Shown here one piece after another: positions 16,120-23,886 of a DNA stretch of 64,000 bases (its first letter is position 1; each line of letters starts with the position of its first letter). Origin of the DNA: PALSA-243 sp049522755. Its GTDB lineage: Bacteria; Acidobacteriota; Terriglobia; Bryobacterales; Bryobacteraceae. The position numbers and the translations under genes are program-made. The stretch covers positions 1-64,000 of the forward strand of contig JBEKNN010000010.1 of the NCBI GenBank assembly GCA_049522755.1. Reading direction: 5' to 3'. The notes beneath the pieces are model-generated. The model did no database searches and was not told where the DNA came from. It worked only from the letters and a program-made list of their open reading frames with translations.

Positions 16120-17154
16120 TTACAGCCACTTGGCGGCGAAGCGGCACATCGCTAGCCCATCCATCAAATTGAACGGAAACTGGCCGGTGGTGTAATGCCC
16201 GCACGGCAGTGTGAACACCTGGTGCGGCAACTGCAATCGCTCGAAAGTCGCCAGCACCTGTTTCGAATACACCGGCAGGAAGCTCGAATCGTGGCGGGCC
16301 CAAATCAACAGACTCTGCAGATTGCGGCCCTGCATCCGCTCCAGGTAACTTGCCGGGCTGATGGGGGCCCAGTAACGCCGCAGATCGTCCTGCGTCACCT
16401 CTGCGCCGAATCCCTTGCGCACGTGCTGCGTCGAAAGGCCGGTCCAGACCACGTCGGAAAAGTACATCGAAACGTGATTGAAGATTCCCACTTTCACCCG
16501 CGCATCGTGGGCCGCGGCGATGAAGGCCACGCAAGAGCCCAGGCTGGTGCCCAGAATTCCAACGCGCTCATAGCCCTGCTGGTTCAGCCAGTCGAGACAC
16601 GCCCGCACATCGATAATCGATTGCCGGGACGCGTGAATGGTTCGCCCGATGTTACTCGAAACATGATGATCGGCGCGTTGCAGCTCCGCCGGCATGCGCT
16701 CGGCGTGATACGCCATGGTCATGCGCAGCGCGCTGACGCCGAACCGGTTCAGCAGCTTCGCCAGGCCCACGTGCCCATCCGGACCGGAGTTCCATTGCGG
16801 CAACACCACCAGCGCGCGCTTGGGCCCCTTTTCCGCCGGAAACCAGAGCGCGTGGACCGTATCGTTCTTCGAATCGCCCGACCGCACCGGGCTGGTAAAG
16901 GTCAGCCGCGATTCCTGTAACTGGTAGTCGCGCACCGGTGCGTAAGTATAGAAGCGCTCCGATTCCGCCAGCGCCTGCTCCGCGAACCGCGACAGGTGGT
17001 ACGGGCCGTCGCCGTTCACTTCGGCTGGAATGGAAGGATGGCCGATGGAGTTTAACCAATCCGTGCCCCACTCGAAAGGCCGCACTACGCGATTGGTGTC
17101 GCGCGTGGCCAGTTTCCGCTCCCAGCGGTCCATCCAGCGGCCATAGATTCCCAT
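16120..17154 (-). CDS. Alpha/beta hydrolase family protein
   Basis: 344 residues from the ATG at 17154; a GTG at 17172 would add six residues, and neither has a clear ribosome site. The nucleophile elbow is Gly-Thr-Ser-Leu-Gly-Ser. Likely acid and base residues are Asp in Arg-His-Asp-Ser-Ser-Phe-Leu-Pro and His in Pro-Cys-Gly-His-Tyr. The N-terminal 90 residues are a family-specific extension rich in Trp and Arg. No signal peptide is seen, so it should be cytoplasmic. The substrate is unknown. It stands alone between the Phd/VapC pair and aquaporin. Confidence 0.8.
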   Translation of the reverse strand: MGIYGRWMDRWERKLATRDTNRVVRPFEWGTDWLNSIGHPSIPAEVNGDGPYHLSRFAEQALAESERFYTYAPVRDYQLQESRLTFTSPVRSGDSKNDTVHALWFPAEKGPKRALVVLPQWNSGPDGHVGLAKLLNRFGVSALRMTMAYHAERMPAELQRADHHVSSNIGRTIHASRQSIIDVRACLDWLNQQGYERVGILGTSLGSCVAFIAAAHDARVKVGIFNHVSMYFSDVVWTGLSTQHVRKGFGAEVTQDDLRRYWAPISPASYLERMQGRNLQSLLIWARHDSSFLPVYSKQVLATFERLQLPHQVFTLPCGHYTTGQFPFNLMDGLAMCRFAAKWL

Positions 17155-17192
17155 GATGTGCTTTGGAAGCACCAGTCTAGCAGATCGAGGTT

Positions 17193-17273
17193 GGGCGGGC
17201 CCGTGGCCTGCCGTGTTCGAGTATTCGAGCCGCTATCAGCGTTCGGCTTTCGTGGCAGGCCATGGGCCCGCCC
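17193..17273. repeat. 20-bp inverted repeat between hydrolase and aquaporin
   Basis: GGGCGGGCCCGTGGCCTGCC at 17193-17212 pairs with the segment at 17254-17273 with one mismatch across a 41-bp loop. The core GCGGGCCCATGGCC recurs after the dacB stop (about 21070) and near 62111, so it looks like a dispersed repeat. It may also act as a transcription end for the aquaporin gene. Confidence 0.65.
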
Positions 17274-17278
17274 CACTA

Positions 17279-18019
17279 CTACGCCCTGGCGGATTCCGCC
17301 TTCGTTACGGCGTCAGCCTTTCGCGGTTGTCCGGCAAACGCAGGATACACGATTCCAGCAATCGCCGCCCCTGCTATTGGCGCAACCCAGAACAGCCACA
17401 GTTGCGCCACTGCCCAACCACCTACGAAAAGCGCCGGGCCCGTGCTGCGCGCCGGGTTGACCGAGAGATTCGTCACCGGAATGCCGATCAGGTGGACCAG
17501 CGTCAGGCCGAGGCCGATGGCGATGGGCGCGAAGCCTTGCGGCGCGCGGTGATCGGTGGCGCCCAGAATGATGATCAGAAACATGAACGTCAGGACCACC
17601 TCCGCCACCAGGCAGGCCGTCAGCGAATAACCGCCTGGGGAGTGCTCGGCATAACCGTTCGAGGCAAAGCCCGCGGCCAGATCGAATCCAGGTTTGCCGC
17701 TCGCGATCACATAGAGCGCTCCGGCGGCTGCGATAGCGCCAGCCAGTTGCGCTGCCACATAAGCCGCCAGGTCGGACGCCGGGAAGCGCCCGCCCACCAG
17801 CAGGCCCACCGATACGGCAGGGTTCAGATGGCAGCCGGATATGTGGCCGATGGCATAAGCCATGGTCAAAACTGTCAGCCCAAAGGCGCAGGCTACGCCC
17901 AGAAAACCGATGCCGGTATTGGGAAAGCCGGCAGCCAGCACCGCGGCCCCGCAGCCTCCAAAGACCAGCCAAAACGTTCCGATAAACTCCGCAATTGCGC
18001 GCGTTCCCAAAGACATCAT
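17279..18019 (-). CDS. aqpZ: Aquaporin Z-type water channel
   Basis: 246 residues with six membrane helices and both pore motifs, His-Leu-Asn-Pro-Ala-Val and Val-Asn-Pro-Ala-Arg. The N-terminus Glu-Phe-Ile-Gly-Thr-Phe and the internal two-fold repeat are typical. The Arg after the second NPA and the absence of glycerol-type features suggest a water-specific AqpZ. A strong AGGAGGG site lies before the ATG, with a good sigma-70 promoter further upstream. It is a single-gene unit. Confidence 0.93.
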   Translation of the reverse strand: MMSLGTRAIAEFIGTFWLVFGGCGAAVLAAGFPNTGIGFLGVACAFGLTVLTMAYAIGHISGCHLNPAVSVGLLVGGRFPASDLAAYVAAQLAGAIAAAGALYVIASGKPGFDLAAGFASNGYAEHSPGGYSLTACLVAEVVLTFMFLIIILGATDHRAPQGFAPIAIGLGLTLVHLIGIPVTNLSVNPARSTGPALFVGGWAVAQLWLFWVAPIAGAAIAGIVYPAFAGQPRKADAVTKAESARA

Positions 18020-18051
18020 CGTACCCTCCTGAGATAGGCGTCGCTTGAGAT

Positions 18052-18080
18052 TGTATATCAGGAGTGAGGTCGTATATCAA
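18052..18080 (-). promoter_or_regulatory. Sigma-70 promoter of aqpZ
   Basis: On the minus strand, TTGATA (18075-18080) and TATACA (18052-18057) are separated by 17 bp. They lie 33 bp upstream of the aqpZ ATG at 18019 and downstream of the sRNA terminator. aqpZ therefore has its own promoter. Confidence 0.65.
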
Positions 18081-18093
18081 GCATGCCGCGGAG

Positions 18094-18131
18094 ATAAAAA
18101 AACCCGCTCCGGGGATGGTGACCGGAGCGGG
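18094..18131 (-). terminator. Rho-independent terminator of the minus-strand small RNA
   Basis: Read on the minus strand: stem CCCGCTCCGG (18122-18131) and CCGGAGCGGG (18103-18112), a perfect 10-bp pairing around a 9-nt loop, followed by TTTTTTTAT. It cannot serve aqpZ, which lies further downstream, and no minus-strand protein gene ends before it. That points to an RNA gene. Confidence 0.85.
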
Positions 18132-18187
18132 GCGGCGGCTAGCCCAGACGAGGCAACTCACCAAAGCGGAAAAGCCTCTAGACCCAT
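18095..18187 (-). ncRNA. Probable sigma-54-dependent small RNA, ~93 nt
   Basis: A perfect -24/-12 element on the minus strand (18197-18212) predicts a start near 18187. The perfect terminator at 18094-18131 ends the transcript. The RNA would have a 5' hairpin (GAGGC pairing with GCCTC, with a U- and C-rich loop) followed by the terminator hairpin. No reading frame with a ribosome site is visible. Such short, sigma-54-driven, terminator-ended units are known from Qrr RNAs of Vibrio, which is only an analogy here. Target and exact ends are unknown. Confidence 0.6.
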
Positions 18188-18196
18188 GCTGCCGAA

Positions 18197-18212
18197 TGCA
18201 ACCGGCGTGCCA
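18197..18212 (-). promoter_or_regulatory. Sigma-54 (-24/-12) promoter
   Basis: The minus strand reads TGGCACGCCGGTTGCA. This is an exact match to the consensus TGGCAC-N5-TTGCA, with the correct 10 bases between GG and GC. Upstream inverted repeats (CTACC/GGTAG-like at 18253-18268 and TCTGG-TTTT-CCAGA at 18276-18289) could be activator sites. An NtrC-type activator is encoded at 52140 in the same window, but no link is shown. Confidence 0.75.
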
Positions 18213-18341
18213 TAGCCAACTTGTTGAAAGCAATCGGGCCCGTGTCGGCACGCTACCGATTTCCGTAGATTCCGGTCTGGTTTTCCAGAAATCGTAGGGG
18301 CTATTCCGGACGCCTGCAAGCGCACGGTACAATCAACCTCT

Positions 18342-19535
18342 GTGAGTTCCGCGCCCTCAAGCGCCGCACCGATCCGTCAGCCCGGTAGCGGCAAAGCCCT
18401 CGCCGGGTTTCTGCTTTCGGGGTTCGAGCTCGCGCTGCTGGGCGCCATCCTGCCTGCCTGGGGCTACCATCGCGACCCGCCCCAATTCATCGCCGTTGGC
18501 AACTACTTCCTCAGTCTCGCGATCGGCATCGTGTTCGCCGCCGTCGTCTCGCGCCGCATTATGGCTCGCCGCGGTCTGACCTTCCTGATGGTCTTCGCCT
18601 GCGCGCTTTCCTGCGTGTCCCTGACATTCCTCGGGATGGTATCCCCGCCGGCCTCGGAATGGTGGCGCGTCCTGGGACTGTTTGCGCTTGGCGCGGGCGC
18701 CGGACTACTCAACATGGCGCTCTTCCAGGCGATTTCCGGCCGGTATCAAGCCGATGCCGCCGGCACCGTAGGCCGGGGCGGCATCTGGTACGGTTTAGGG
18801 TGCCTCGCCGCAACCCTGCTGGTGGCCGGAACCTTTTACGCCTACACCGTGCCCGCCATTTTGGGGCTTATGGCCATTGCGCCCGCGATATTCGCCTGCA
18901 TTTACGCCAAAATCTCCTACACTGCTGCGCCCGCTGGGGCCCAACGTAACCTGATGCAGGCTCTGGGCGATTTCCATAGCCCCGGCGCGGTGCTTTTCGC
19001 GATGCTGCTGTTTATCCAATTCGGCAACGAGTGGTCCATCGCCGGATGGCTGCCGCTCTTCCTGATTCGCCGCGTCGGCCTGAGCCCCAGCGCCGCGCTG
19101 ATGCTGCTGGCGCTTTACTGGCTCTTTCTGTTGACCGGACGCGTGGGCGCCGTTGCCGTTCTGCCGCAAATCCGCCACGCGTTTCTGCTCTTCGGAAGCG
19201 GCATCGCAGCCATGTTCGGCTGCCTGGTGCTCTTCTGGACCAATAACTGGTTCGGCGCCGCCACGGGCGTGTTTTTCATCGGGGCCGGATATGCCAGCAT
19301 TTATCCGCTGGTAGCCGAAGCCATCGGCCGACGTTTTCCTTATTATCACCCCGGCTTCTTCAACGGTATTTTCTCCTTCGCGCTGGTGGGCGGCCTGCTC
19401 GCGCCCGCCACGCTCGGTTATGCCGCCAGCGGCCTCGGCGTGGGCGTGGTGATCGGTATTCCGCTGATCGGAACCATCACCGTGATCGCTCTGCTATTGT
19501 TGATCTGGTTGGAGTCGAAAATCACCGGACGATGA
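18342..19535 (+). CDS. MFS transporter
   Basis: 397 residues, GTG start, about 12 membrane helices with short loops. Pattern features are Arg-Arg-Ile-Met-Ala-Arg-Arg-Gly between helices 2 and 3 and Gly-Arg-Val-Gly in the second half. No substrate motif is recognised; the fold resembles sugar or small-molecule permeases of the major facilitator family. It overlaps the dacB-type gene by 4 bp (ATGA), so the two are co-translated. The pairing could mean uptake of a cell-wall fragment, but that is speculative. Confidence 0.8.
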   Translation: MSSAPSSAAPIRQPGSGKALAGFLLSGFELALLGAILPAWGYHRDPPQFIAVGNYFLSLAIGIVFAAVVSRRIMARRGLTFLMVFACALSCVSLTFLGMVSPPASEWWRVLGLFALGAGAGLLNMALFQAISGRYQADAAGTVGRGGIWYGLGCLAATLLVAGTFYAYTVPAILGLMAIAPAIFACIYAKISYTAAPAGAQRNLMQALGDFHSPGAVLFAMLLFIQFGNEWSIAGWLPLFLIRRVGLSPSAALMLLALYWLFLLTGRVGAVAVLPQIRHAFLLFGSGIAAMFGCLVLFWTNNWFGAATGVFFIGAGYASIYPLVAEAIGRRFPYYHPGFFNGIFSFALVGGLLAPATLGYAASGLGVGVVIGIPLIGTITVIALLLLIWLESKITGR

Positions 19536-21064
19536 AGCGCGCTCTTTTTCTGTTGCTGATTGCCGGCGGCGCGCCGTTATCCAATAGCGCCCAACCGCTT
19601 TCCGAGCGCATCGAGCGGCTCTTCGCGCAATCGCCCGTGACCCGCACGGCCTTTTGGGGAATTCAGGTGACCGAGCTTGCGACGGGCAAGACGCTCTACC
19701 AGCTCAACGCCAATCGCTTCTTCGTCCCCGCTTCGAATACCAAGCTCTTTAGCACGTCGCTTGCCCTCACCCGGCTGGGCCCCGATTTTACCTTTCAAAC
19801 ACGCGTACTGGCCGGCGCCGCGCCCGATGCCGATGGCCGCATCGCGGCGGATGTCCGCCTGGTGGGCGGCGGCGACCCCAACCTTTCCGCGCGCGCCATC
19901 CCCTACCGTATGGGGACAAGCATCGGCGACCCGCTAATCGCTATCGCCAGCCTGGCCGATCAAGTGGCTGCCCGCGGCATCCACCGCATCGACGGCGACA
20001 TTGTGGGCGACGACTCGTGGTATGTTTGGGAACCCTTCGGCAACGGCTGGTCCATCGACGACCCCACCTACGATTACGGCGCGCCCGTGTCAGCCCTCAC
20101 CGTCAACGACAATGCTTTTACCCTGAGCGTCCGTCCCGGCGCGCAGGATGGCGACCCGGCCGCGATCGAGCTCAACCCCGCCGCGGAATACTACAGCGTC
20201 GACAACCGGATCCGCACCCTGGCCTCGGTCGGCGATCAACATGTGGATCGCCGCATTCACTATTCGCGCGCCGCCGGCAGTATGACGCTTAAGCTCTGGG
20301 GCGCCATCCCTCTGAGCGGCCGCGGCGAGGATCTCACGCTCGGCATTGACGACCCCGCTCTCTACGCCGCCATCGCCTTTCGACAGGCGCTGGAGGAGCG
20401 CGGCATTACAGTGACGGGTACCGCTATTGCCCACCATCTCTACCCCAACGAAGTGGCCGATCTGAAACAGGGCACGCCCGCGCCGCCTGTTGCCAGTATC
20501 GGGCAGGATGCCGAACCTGGCATCGAGTTGGCCGCGCGCACGTCCGCGCCGCTTCTCGAAGACCTGCGCATCACTGCTAAAGTCAGCCAGAACCTGCACG
20601 CGGAGCTCGATCTGCGCGCCGTGGGCCGCGCCCGCCGCAATATGGGCAGCGTGGAAGCGGGACTCGACGAGTTGAAGGCGTTCCTCACCGAGGCGGGCGT
20701 CGATCCCGGCGGCTATAGCATCAATGACGGCTCGGGCCTGGCGCGCCTCAACCTGGTGAGCCCGGCGACCGTGGTCAAGCTGCTCGGCTACATGTACGCA
20801 TCGCCGGCGCGCGATAACTTCCTTTCGATCTTGCCTGTCGGCGGCCAGGACGGCACGCTGAATGCGCGATTCGGCGGCCCATCGATTGCGGGACGCATTC
20901 ACGCGAAGACGGGGTCGCTCGCGCACGTCAGCGCGCTCTCCGGATACGCCCAGCGCCGCCGCGGCGATTGGATCGCGTTTTCGATCCTGGCGAATAATTA
21001 TAACGGGCCCACGGCGGAGGTACGCGCGGTGATGGACCGGATCTGCGAGTTGTTGCTGGAGTAA
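19532..21064 (+). CDS. dacB: D-alanyl-D-alanine carboxypeptidase/endopeptidase (PBP4, S13 family)
   Basis: 510 residues with a signal peptide (~20 residues), acting in the periplasm on peptidoglycan cross-links. All three penicillin-binding motifs are present: Ser68-Asn-Thr-Lys71, Ser-Ile-Asn in Gly-Tyr-Ser-Ile-Asn-Asp (about 400), and Lys459-Thr-Gly. The insert between motifs 1 and 2 has the usual S13 size. The last ~70 bases of coding sequence, and the first bases after the stop, recur at 22424-22505 beyond a decayed TA zone. The working gene may therefore have had its 3' end replaced. Confidence 0.92.
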   Translation: MKRALFLLLIAGGAPLSNSAQPLSERIERLFAQSPVTRTAFWGIQVTELATGKTLYQLNANRFFVPASNTKLFSTSLALTRLGPDFTFQTRVLAGAAPDADGRIAADVRLVGGGDPNLSARAIPYRMGTSIGDPLIAIASLADQVAARGIHRIDGDIVGDDSWYVWEPFGNGWSIDDPTYDYGAPVSALTVNDNAFTLSVRPGAQDGDPAAIELNPAAEYYSVDNRIRTLASVGDQHVDRRIHYSRAAGSMTLKLWGAIPLSGRGEDLTLGIDDPALYAAIAFRQALEERGITVTGTAIAHHLYPNEVADLKQGTPAPPVASIGQDAEPGIELAARTSAPLLEDLRITAKVSQNLHAELDLRAVGRARRNMGSVEAGLDELKAFLTEAGVDPGGYSINDGSGLARLNLVSPATVVKLLGYMYASPARDNFLSILPVGGQDGTLNARFGGPSIAGRIHAKTGSLAHVSALSGYAQRRRGDWIAFSILANNYNGPTAEVRAVMDRICELLLE

Positions 21065-21197
21065 GTGGCGCGGGCCCATGGCCTGCGCAGTCCCGAGCCG
21101 CTCTTAGCGCTCGGCGAGCGGGCGCCAATTAAGGAAATGGGCTTGACGGCTCGAATTGAAGCTGGAGTGAAGGGCCAAGTCATCGTCTTTGCGCCCC

Positions 21198-21555
21198 TCA
21201 GAACGATCGAACCATAAGCCCCGGAATCATTTTGAAGTGGCGAACGTTTAAGGTGCCGATGGCGTAGCCGAAATGCAAGGCGGTTGCGCCGATTTGCAGG
21301 TCCGCGAAAGAGATCGGCAGCCCCTGTTTCCTCGCTTCCGCATCCACCTTCGCTGCAAGCTGTCCCATCTCTTTCGTGAACGGCTCTACACGCGTTAGCG
21401 CGCCAGAGTCCATGTTCGAGTTCGATCACGCTCACGGCTGAGAGCGGAATGTCGGTGACGCCGGCGCTCGCGCGTATGGCAGTCAGAAGCTGGCTGACAG
21501 GTCGCGCCTTCCGCTCCGCGTCAATCGGCACGCTGGAGTCGAGTACTAATCCCAC
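21198..21555 (-). pseudogene. VapC-type PIN toxin, frameshifted and internally deleted
   Basis: The N-terminal half (from the ATG at 21555: Gly-Leu-Val-Leu-Asp-Ser-Ser-Val, then Ser-Val-Ile-Glu-Leu-Glu-His-Gly) and the C-terminal half (Phe-Ala-Asp-Leu-Gln-Ile-Gly-Ala-Thr-Ala to Arg-His-Phe) lie in different frames. They join near 21413-21420. About 25 residues normally found between them are missing. The acidic residues survive but on separate frames, so the toxin should be dead. Confidence 0.75.
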
Positions 21556-21746
21556 GAGGGAGGACTCAGAGGCTCGCGGTGTGCGTCGATGGCGGCTTGC
21601 ACATCCTTGGCGAAGTTTGCGTCGGGAACTGGCGCGAAGCCAAGCTTCTCTTCGTAGGCTTTCGCCAGCGCGATGGATTCATCAATGGATCGGCCCGGTC
21701 CTTGGCGCGGCCGGATGATCGCCACGGGCATCTGGTCGCTCGACAA
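21546..21746 (-). CDS. Small antitoxin-like protein upstream of broken vapC
   Basis: 66 residues. It overlaps the vapC start by 10 bp, the usual antitoxin position. It has a helical middle (Ile-Asp-Glu-Ser-Ile-Ala-Leu-Ala-Lys-Ala-Tyr) and a C-terminus ending Pro-Pro-Ser-Trp-Asp, as in toxin-wrapping tails. No DNA-binding motif is clear. The partner toxin is broken, so it is probably an orphan. Confidence 0.55.
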   Translation of the reverse strand: MSSDQMPVAIIRPRQGPGRSIDESIALAKAYEEKLGFAPVPDANFAKDVQAAIDAHREPLSPPSWD

Positions 21747-21850
21747 GGCTTCACGCCCGTACCTGTCGCGCTCTAGTGTTGCGTTTCATTAAAACGTATC
21801 TAATTAATTGGACGCCGAAGTTCAGTATTGCCTTCTTGTCCGCCAGGCGG

Positions 21851-22053
21851 GACGAGCGTCCGAAGTTGGTTGCCAGCCCACATAGAAGGTGTTTTGGGCC
21901 GCGGATGAACGCAGATAAACGCCGGTAAATAAATCATAATTCTTATCGGCGTTCATCGGCGTTTATCGGCGGCCAATGCCTCTTTTCGATGTTGGTCCTC
22001 CGCCTCCTCGTGTGAGTGATGCCCGCATCACAAACAAAGCATTATGGATATGT
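21851..22053. repeat. ~200-bp dispersed repeat, copy 1
   Basis: Starts GACGAGCGTCCGAAGTTGGT and ends near GGATATGT. It matches 53511-53703 along its whole length, with scattered changes and a small internal insertion (my estimate is roughly 75-80% identity). The centre contains GATAAACGCCG and ATCGGCGTTTATCGGCGG, which pair. It encodes nothing recognisable. Confidence 0.85.
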
Positions 22054-22423
22054 TTTATCGAAACTTATACTAGTTTCGTGGTACGCGGGGCAGCCGGGAT
22101 CGTACACCCATAGGCGTTGAAATAAGAGCCCCAGGCCAGAATTCGGACTCGGGCCGCCGCTGGGTTGTTCGGCCGCCGCTTGCTTGAGGTTAAATGGGGC
22201 TTCTTGCCCGTGCCGCGCAGAATCCCCGGACGGTCGCATCTGGCGTAGCTTCGGTACGGTCGTCAATACTCCCAGCCATGCCACCGCGTACTTCTCCGAG
22301 AGGGCGACAAAACCCGTCCATTTACGGCGTCGCACGGGGTCGCCGGGTGGCCAGTTTCCGATACAGCACTTGGGCTTATTGGAAACGGGCTCGCCTCTCA
22401 CTTGGCCGTATCAACGCCTATGT

Positions 22424-22505
22424 GAATAACTATAATGGGCCCACAGCGGAAGTGAGGGCGGTGATGGACCGGAGCTGCGAGCTGATGCTGGAGTAAGTGG
22501 CGCGG
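22424..22505 (+). pseudogene. Duplicated 3' end of dacB
   Basis: This segment repeats the last ~24 codons of dacB (20992-21064), including the stop, and about 8 bases after it (GTGGCGCGG), at roughly 87% identity by eye. It lies 1.36 kb downstream of the intact end, in the same orientation. A 12-bp inverted-repeat arm ends two bases before it. Confidence 0.8.
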
Positions 22506-22582
22506 CTATGGCGCACACAGACGTCAATCCGGCTAACATGGAGATTGGCGGCCCTTAGCCGGCAACACGGGAAGGAAAATCC

Positions 22583-22903
22583 ATGACTCTCGACCGTACC
22601 GGCGACCTAGGTGAACAACGTCAACACGTCCACGCCTATATCGACCGCTTGCCTGGCGATCAGCTCACGGTCGTATGCGGCCTCCTTGAAGCCATGCTCT
22701 CGCCGCTCGACCGCAAGCTGGCGCTGGCTCCCATTGACGATGAACCGGTCACCCCCGAAGACAAGGCCGCTATTCAGGCGGGTGTCGCCTCGCTCGAACG
22801 AGGAGGCGGGGCGCCCATGGAAGAGGTCCTGGCCGATTTTGGTCTGACGATGGACGACTTTCGGGAAATGGCCCGGACGCCAGGCCCAGAAGACCCGGCT
22901 TAG
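22583..22903 (+). CDS. Antitoxin partner of a RelE-like toxin
   Basis: 106 residues, with GGAAGGAAAAT before the ATG. The first half is helical (Leu-Pro-Gly-Asp-Gln-Leu-Thr-Val-Val-Cys-Gly-Leu-Leu-Glu-Ala-Met). The second half is acidic (Pro-Ile-Asp-Asp-Glu-Pro-Val-Thr-Pro-Glu-Asp), a pattern I know from antitoxins located just before relE/parE genes. The toxin frame starts 2 bp after the stop. Its partner carries three stop codons, so the antitoxin may be a remnant. Confidence 0.65.
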   Translation: MTLDRTGDLGEQRQHVHAYIDRLPGDQLTVVCGLLEAMLSPLDRKLALAPIDDEPVTPEDKAAIQAGVASLERGGGAPMEEVLADFGLTMDDFREMARTPGPEDPA

Positions 22904-22905
22904 GA

Positions 22906-23163
22906 ATGGCTACGCGGGTTATCTTTTCCGATGAAGCCCGCGCCGACATCCGTGCCATCGACCGCGACACGGCATTGCGGCTGCTCAAAGCCTTGGCCCG
23001 CTTCCTCGAAACCGAAGCCGGCAATGTCAAATAGTTATAGGGTTTCGATCCGCCACATTATCGCCTCCGGAACGGCGACTGGCGGGTAATCTTTCGCAAA
23101 ACCGGCGCGGAGACGATTTAGGTTGTCCGCGTTCGTTATCGCCGCGAAGCTTACCGGGAGTAG
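22906..23163 (+). pseudogene. RelE/ParE-type toxin with three in-frame TAG codons
   Basis: An 86-codon frame starts 2 bp after the antitoxin. It reads as a RelE-like toxin: Val-Ile-Phe-Ser-Asp-Glu-Ala-Arg-Ala-Asp-Ile-Arg at the start, then Tyr-Arg-Leu-Arg-Asn-Gly-Asp-Trp-Arg-Val-Ile-Phe and Val-Arg-Val-Arg-Tyr-Arg-Arg. TAG interrupts it at 23032, 23038 and 23119. By my memory of the family, the first two replace Gln in Lys-Gln-Leu-Gln-Gly-Phe. There are no frameshifts. TAG ends other genes here, so this should be a recent pseudogene. Confidence 0.8.
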
Positions 23164-23231
23164 CCCGGCCACTGGACCGCCGTCACGCATTGTGCCCCGG
23201 CCGAAGTCTGGCGGCGCGCGCACCACCTCGT

Positions 23232-23278
23232 AGCCGGCTGAAAACCGGCTGTAGCCAGGATTGGCCGCCCCACAAACA
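23232..23278. repeat. ~43-bp dispersed repeat (GCTGAAAGCCGGCTGCAGCC type), copy 1
   Basis: It reads GCTGAAAACCGGCTGTAGCC, then AGGATTGGCCGCCCCACAAA. It matches 25503-25545 directly and 63000-63042 on the opposite strand. It sits just before the DUF1697 gene. Confidence 0.8.
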
Positions 23279-23298
23279 CGCTATCCTTGGAACTTCTC

Positions 23299-23856
23299 AT
23301 GCCCGTAGTAATCTCTATGCTCCGCGGCGTCAACGTCGGCGGGCACAACCGGATCAAGATGGAAGCGCTCCGGGCCCTCTACGAATCCCTTGGCTTGCTC
23401 GACGTACAAACCTACGTGCAAAGCGGCAACGTGGTTTTCAGAACTAAGGAACGCAACCTCGTTCCGCTGGCCAGACGCATTGAAGACGGAATCGAGCGCG
23501 GTTTCGGCTTTCGCCCTGGCGCGGCCCTTCGCACGCCGTCCGAGCTACGCGACGCCATCGCGAAAAATCCCTACGCCGGCCGGCAGAATATCGACCCCGG
23601 CAAGCTCCTGCTCACATTCCTTTCCACCGAACCGGACGCCGAAGCGCGCGGCAACGCTCTTGCGATCAAGACCTTCCCCGAAGAGTTGCGGATCGACGGC
23701 CGGGAGGTCTACATCTATTTTCCTAACGGTATGGGGCGTCCCAAAATGTCGTGGCCGCGCATTGAGAAAGCGCTGAAGACTTGGGGAACGGGCAGAAATT
23801 GGAATACGGTCACGAAGCTCCTCGAAATTGCCGAGGCGCTGGAAACCGCCCGGTAG
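23299..23856 (+). CDS. DUF1697 family protein
   Basis: 185 residues from the ATG at 23299 (a TTG 12 bases earlier is possible). Begins Val-Ile-Ser-Met-Leu-Arg-Gly-Val-Asn-Val-Gly-Gly, then Tyr-Val-Gln-Ser-Gly-Asn-Val-Val-Phe, and ends Thr-Gly-Arg-Asn-Trp-Asn-Thr-Val-Thr-Lys-Leu. These are the family hallmarks. DUF1697 is a common, uncharacterised soluble alpha/beta protein. It has no operon partner here. Confidence 0.92.
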   Translation: MPVVISMLRGVNVGGHNRIKMEALRALYESLGLLDVQTYVQSGNVVFRTKERNLVPLARRIEDGIERGFGFRPGAALRTPSELRDAIAKNPYAGRQNIDPGKLLLTFLSTEPDAEARGNALAIKTFPEELRIDGREVYIYFPNGMGRPKMSWPRIEKALKTWGTGRNWNTVTKLLEIAEALETAR

Positions 23857-23886
23857 TTCTCCGGTACCCCGATCCGCCGATTTGAC

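Larger units (their letters stand above)
21747..22582. other. Gene-free stretch with repeats and duplicated dacB end
   Basis: Contains the ~200-bp repeat (21851-22053), a 12-bp inverted pair (CATAGGCGTTGA at 22109-22120 and TCAACGCCTATG at 22411-22422), and the copied dacB 3' end (22424-22505). The frames crossing it on both strands have no recognisable domain. Nothing else is seen. Confidence 0.6.

Noticed and set aside
22042..22401. 119-codon minus-strand frame in the dacB cassette
   Set aside because: Overlaps the 200-bp repeat and has no recognisable domain; it may be a remnant but cannot be supported as a gene.
22906..23163. Amber (TAG) recoding in the RelE-like gene
   Set aside because: TAG ends other genes in the window, such as the antitoxin at 22583, so general reassignment is unlikely.
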